Part shown: one piece after another, positions 63,149 through 64,000 of the stretch | Layout of the letters: each line of letters starts with the position of its first letter | How positions within the stretch are numbered: position 1 is the first letter of the stretch | Assembly: GCA_934636105.1 (NCBI GenBank) | Contig: CAKTZR010000019.1 | Coordinates: 1 to 64,000 of the forward strand | Length of the DNA: 64,000 nt | Source of the DNA: an uncultured Clostridia bacterium | Lineage (GTDB): Bacteria; Bacillota; Clostridia; Christensenellales; Aristaeellaceae | Direction: 5' to 3' | Notes under the pieces: generated by a model | Told to the model about the DNA's origin: nothing | The model's database searches: none | What the model saw: only the letters and a program-made list of their open reading frames with translations | Made by a program: the position numbers and the translations under genes

Positions 63149-64000
63149 TTACAGGGCTTTCTGCGTTGCGCCCATCGCGTGATAACTGCGCATGAAATAG
63201 AATATCTCCGCCGCGGCCGTAATCGTCCAGGAGAAAACATAAAGCAGATACAGCGACGGAATCGTTTTGAAATATGCGAACACGGTGTAGACCCAGAGCA
63301 CGCGGAACACGCACGAACCGAGGATCACGATCACCGTCGGCGCGACGCTCTTGCCGATGCCGCGCGAGGCCGCGATGGTGCAATCCATAAACGCGCTGAC
63401 GGCATAGCTCCAGCCCATGATGCGGATTCGATACAGGCCTGCCGAGATGACTTCCGGCTCGTTGGCAAACAACGCGAGGAACTGCCGCCCGAACGCCAGC
63501 AGCAATCCGCCCAGAATCGCGCCGGACAGGAATGAATAGCTCAAGCTGATGAAGTAGCTTTTGAGTATCCGCTTGCGGTTGCCCGCGCCCCAGTTGCGGC
63601 TGACAAAGCTGGCGCACGCCGTGTGGAACGCCGCCATGACGTTGTAAATAATCGTATCCGCGTTGGCAGCCGCCGAGTTGCCGGAAACCATCACCGCATC
63701 GAAACTGTTCACGCCGCGCTGCACAAACAGGTTGGCGACGGCGAAAATCGCATTTTGAATGCCCGCGGGCACGCCCATGGAGATGACGTTCATGCACGCG
63801 GAACGCTTCATATACTGCCGCGAGCATTTGAGCGCGCAGGTATCCTTCCGCATCAGCAGATGGCGCACGGCCAGCCCGGCAGACAGACACTGCGCAATCA
63901 CGCTGGCAATCGCCACGCCGTCCGCCGCCCGATGGCAGACAATGACGAAGAACAGGTTGAGAATCACATTCAGAATGCCCGCGATGGTCAGATACATCAG
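63149..64000 (-). CDS. MATE-family efflux transporter (partial, 5' end outside window)
   Basis: At least 282 residues of a MATE transporter; the frame is open to the window edge, and an internal Met near 63997 is not a credible start because it begins in the middle of a helix. Hydrophobic segments at about 6-25, 75-92 and six further positions fit the C-terminal half of the 12-segment fold. Features include GVPAGIQNAIFAVANLFVQR and ASFVSRNWGAGNRKRI, the latter the second-half copy of the family's Gly-x-x-Asn loop. It exports cationic drugs or metabolites in exchange for sodium or protons; substrate unknown. Confidence 0.88.
   Translation of the reverse strand: MMYLTIAGILNVILNLFFVIVCHRAADGVAIASVIAQCLSAGLAVRHLLMRKDTCALKCSRQYMKRSACMNVISMGVPAGIQNAIFAVANLFVQRGVNSFDAVMVSGNSAAANADTIIYNVMAAFHTACASFVSRNWGAGNRKRILKSYFISLSYSFLSGAILGGLLLAFGRQFLALFANEPEVISAGLYRIRIMGWSYAVSAFMDCTIAASRGIGKSVAPTVIVILGSCVFRVLWVYTVFAYFKTIPSLYLLYVFSWTITAAAEIFYFMRSYHAMGATQKAL

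Overview
The window looks like a chromosomal segment of a strictly anaerobic, GC-rich member of Bacillota class Clostridia. It may be close to the Christensenellales/Oscillospirales gut or rumen lineages, but the exact family is an inference. The evidence is strong AGGAGG ribosome binding sites, sigma-A promoters with 17-bp spacers, class III (oxygen-sensitive) ribonucleotide reductase NrdD/NrdG, remB-gyrB-gyrA, a T-box in front of ileS, Ktr potassium uptake and YesMN-type two-component genes. Nearly all genes lie on the minus strand.

Layout. 1-3.4 kb: IS66 and IS110 transposase remnants around a divergent pair, a secreted FMN/FAD flavoprotein and a Crp/Fnr regulator. 3.5-10 kb: one minus-strand operon encoding a binding protein, ABC ATPase, fused permease, histidine kinase and response regulator. 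10.4-19 kb: a broken serine dehydratase gene, two tRNAs (Pro-CGG, Thr-CGT), a rhomboid-like membrane protein, yajC, tgt, tcdA, asnS and a DMT exporter. 19-24 kb: remB-gyrB-gyrA. 24-27 kb: nrdD-nrdG behind a candidate pair of NrdR boxes. 27-30 kb: a membrane-anchored protein and a heavily decayed hybrid sensor kinase. 30-36 kb: a methyltransferase facing an AraC-regulated heterodimeric ABC exporter. 36-38.5 kb: greA-lysS, where LysRS carries a fused tRNA-binding domain.

38.6-49.5 kb is an aromatic amino acid operon: aroF, tyrA, aroB, aroA, aroC, pheA, aroK, followed by an MBOAT acyltransferase, an SGNH esterase and a YhcH protein. It starts with a consensus-like promoter, a 24-codon leader peptide rich in Phe/Tyr codons and an intrinsic terminator with a competing hairpin, which reads as a transcription attenuator. 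aroE and a dehydroquinase gene are not in the window. 49.5-64 kb: ktrA-ktrB, a FUSC-type membrane protein, a multidomain cell-wall enzyme (CHAP, peptidoglycan binding, L,D-transpeptidase, Cys-rich tail), an ileS-led operon with a divergent GH4-like protein and two RNA-modification-type enzymes, a truncated DUF554 gene, two secreted proteins and a partial MATE transporter.

A family of dispersed double-hairpin repeats sits between genes at eight or more places. Its stems differ in sequence but stay self-complementary. Two other short repeat families also occur, including an inverted pair between nrdD and nrdG. The most promising items are the aro attenuator, the repeat family, the decayed kinase, the natural Gly at the GyrA quinolone position, and the LysRS and cell-wall enzyme fusions. 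No CRISPR array, prophage or complete mobile element was seen.
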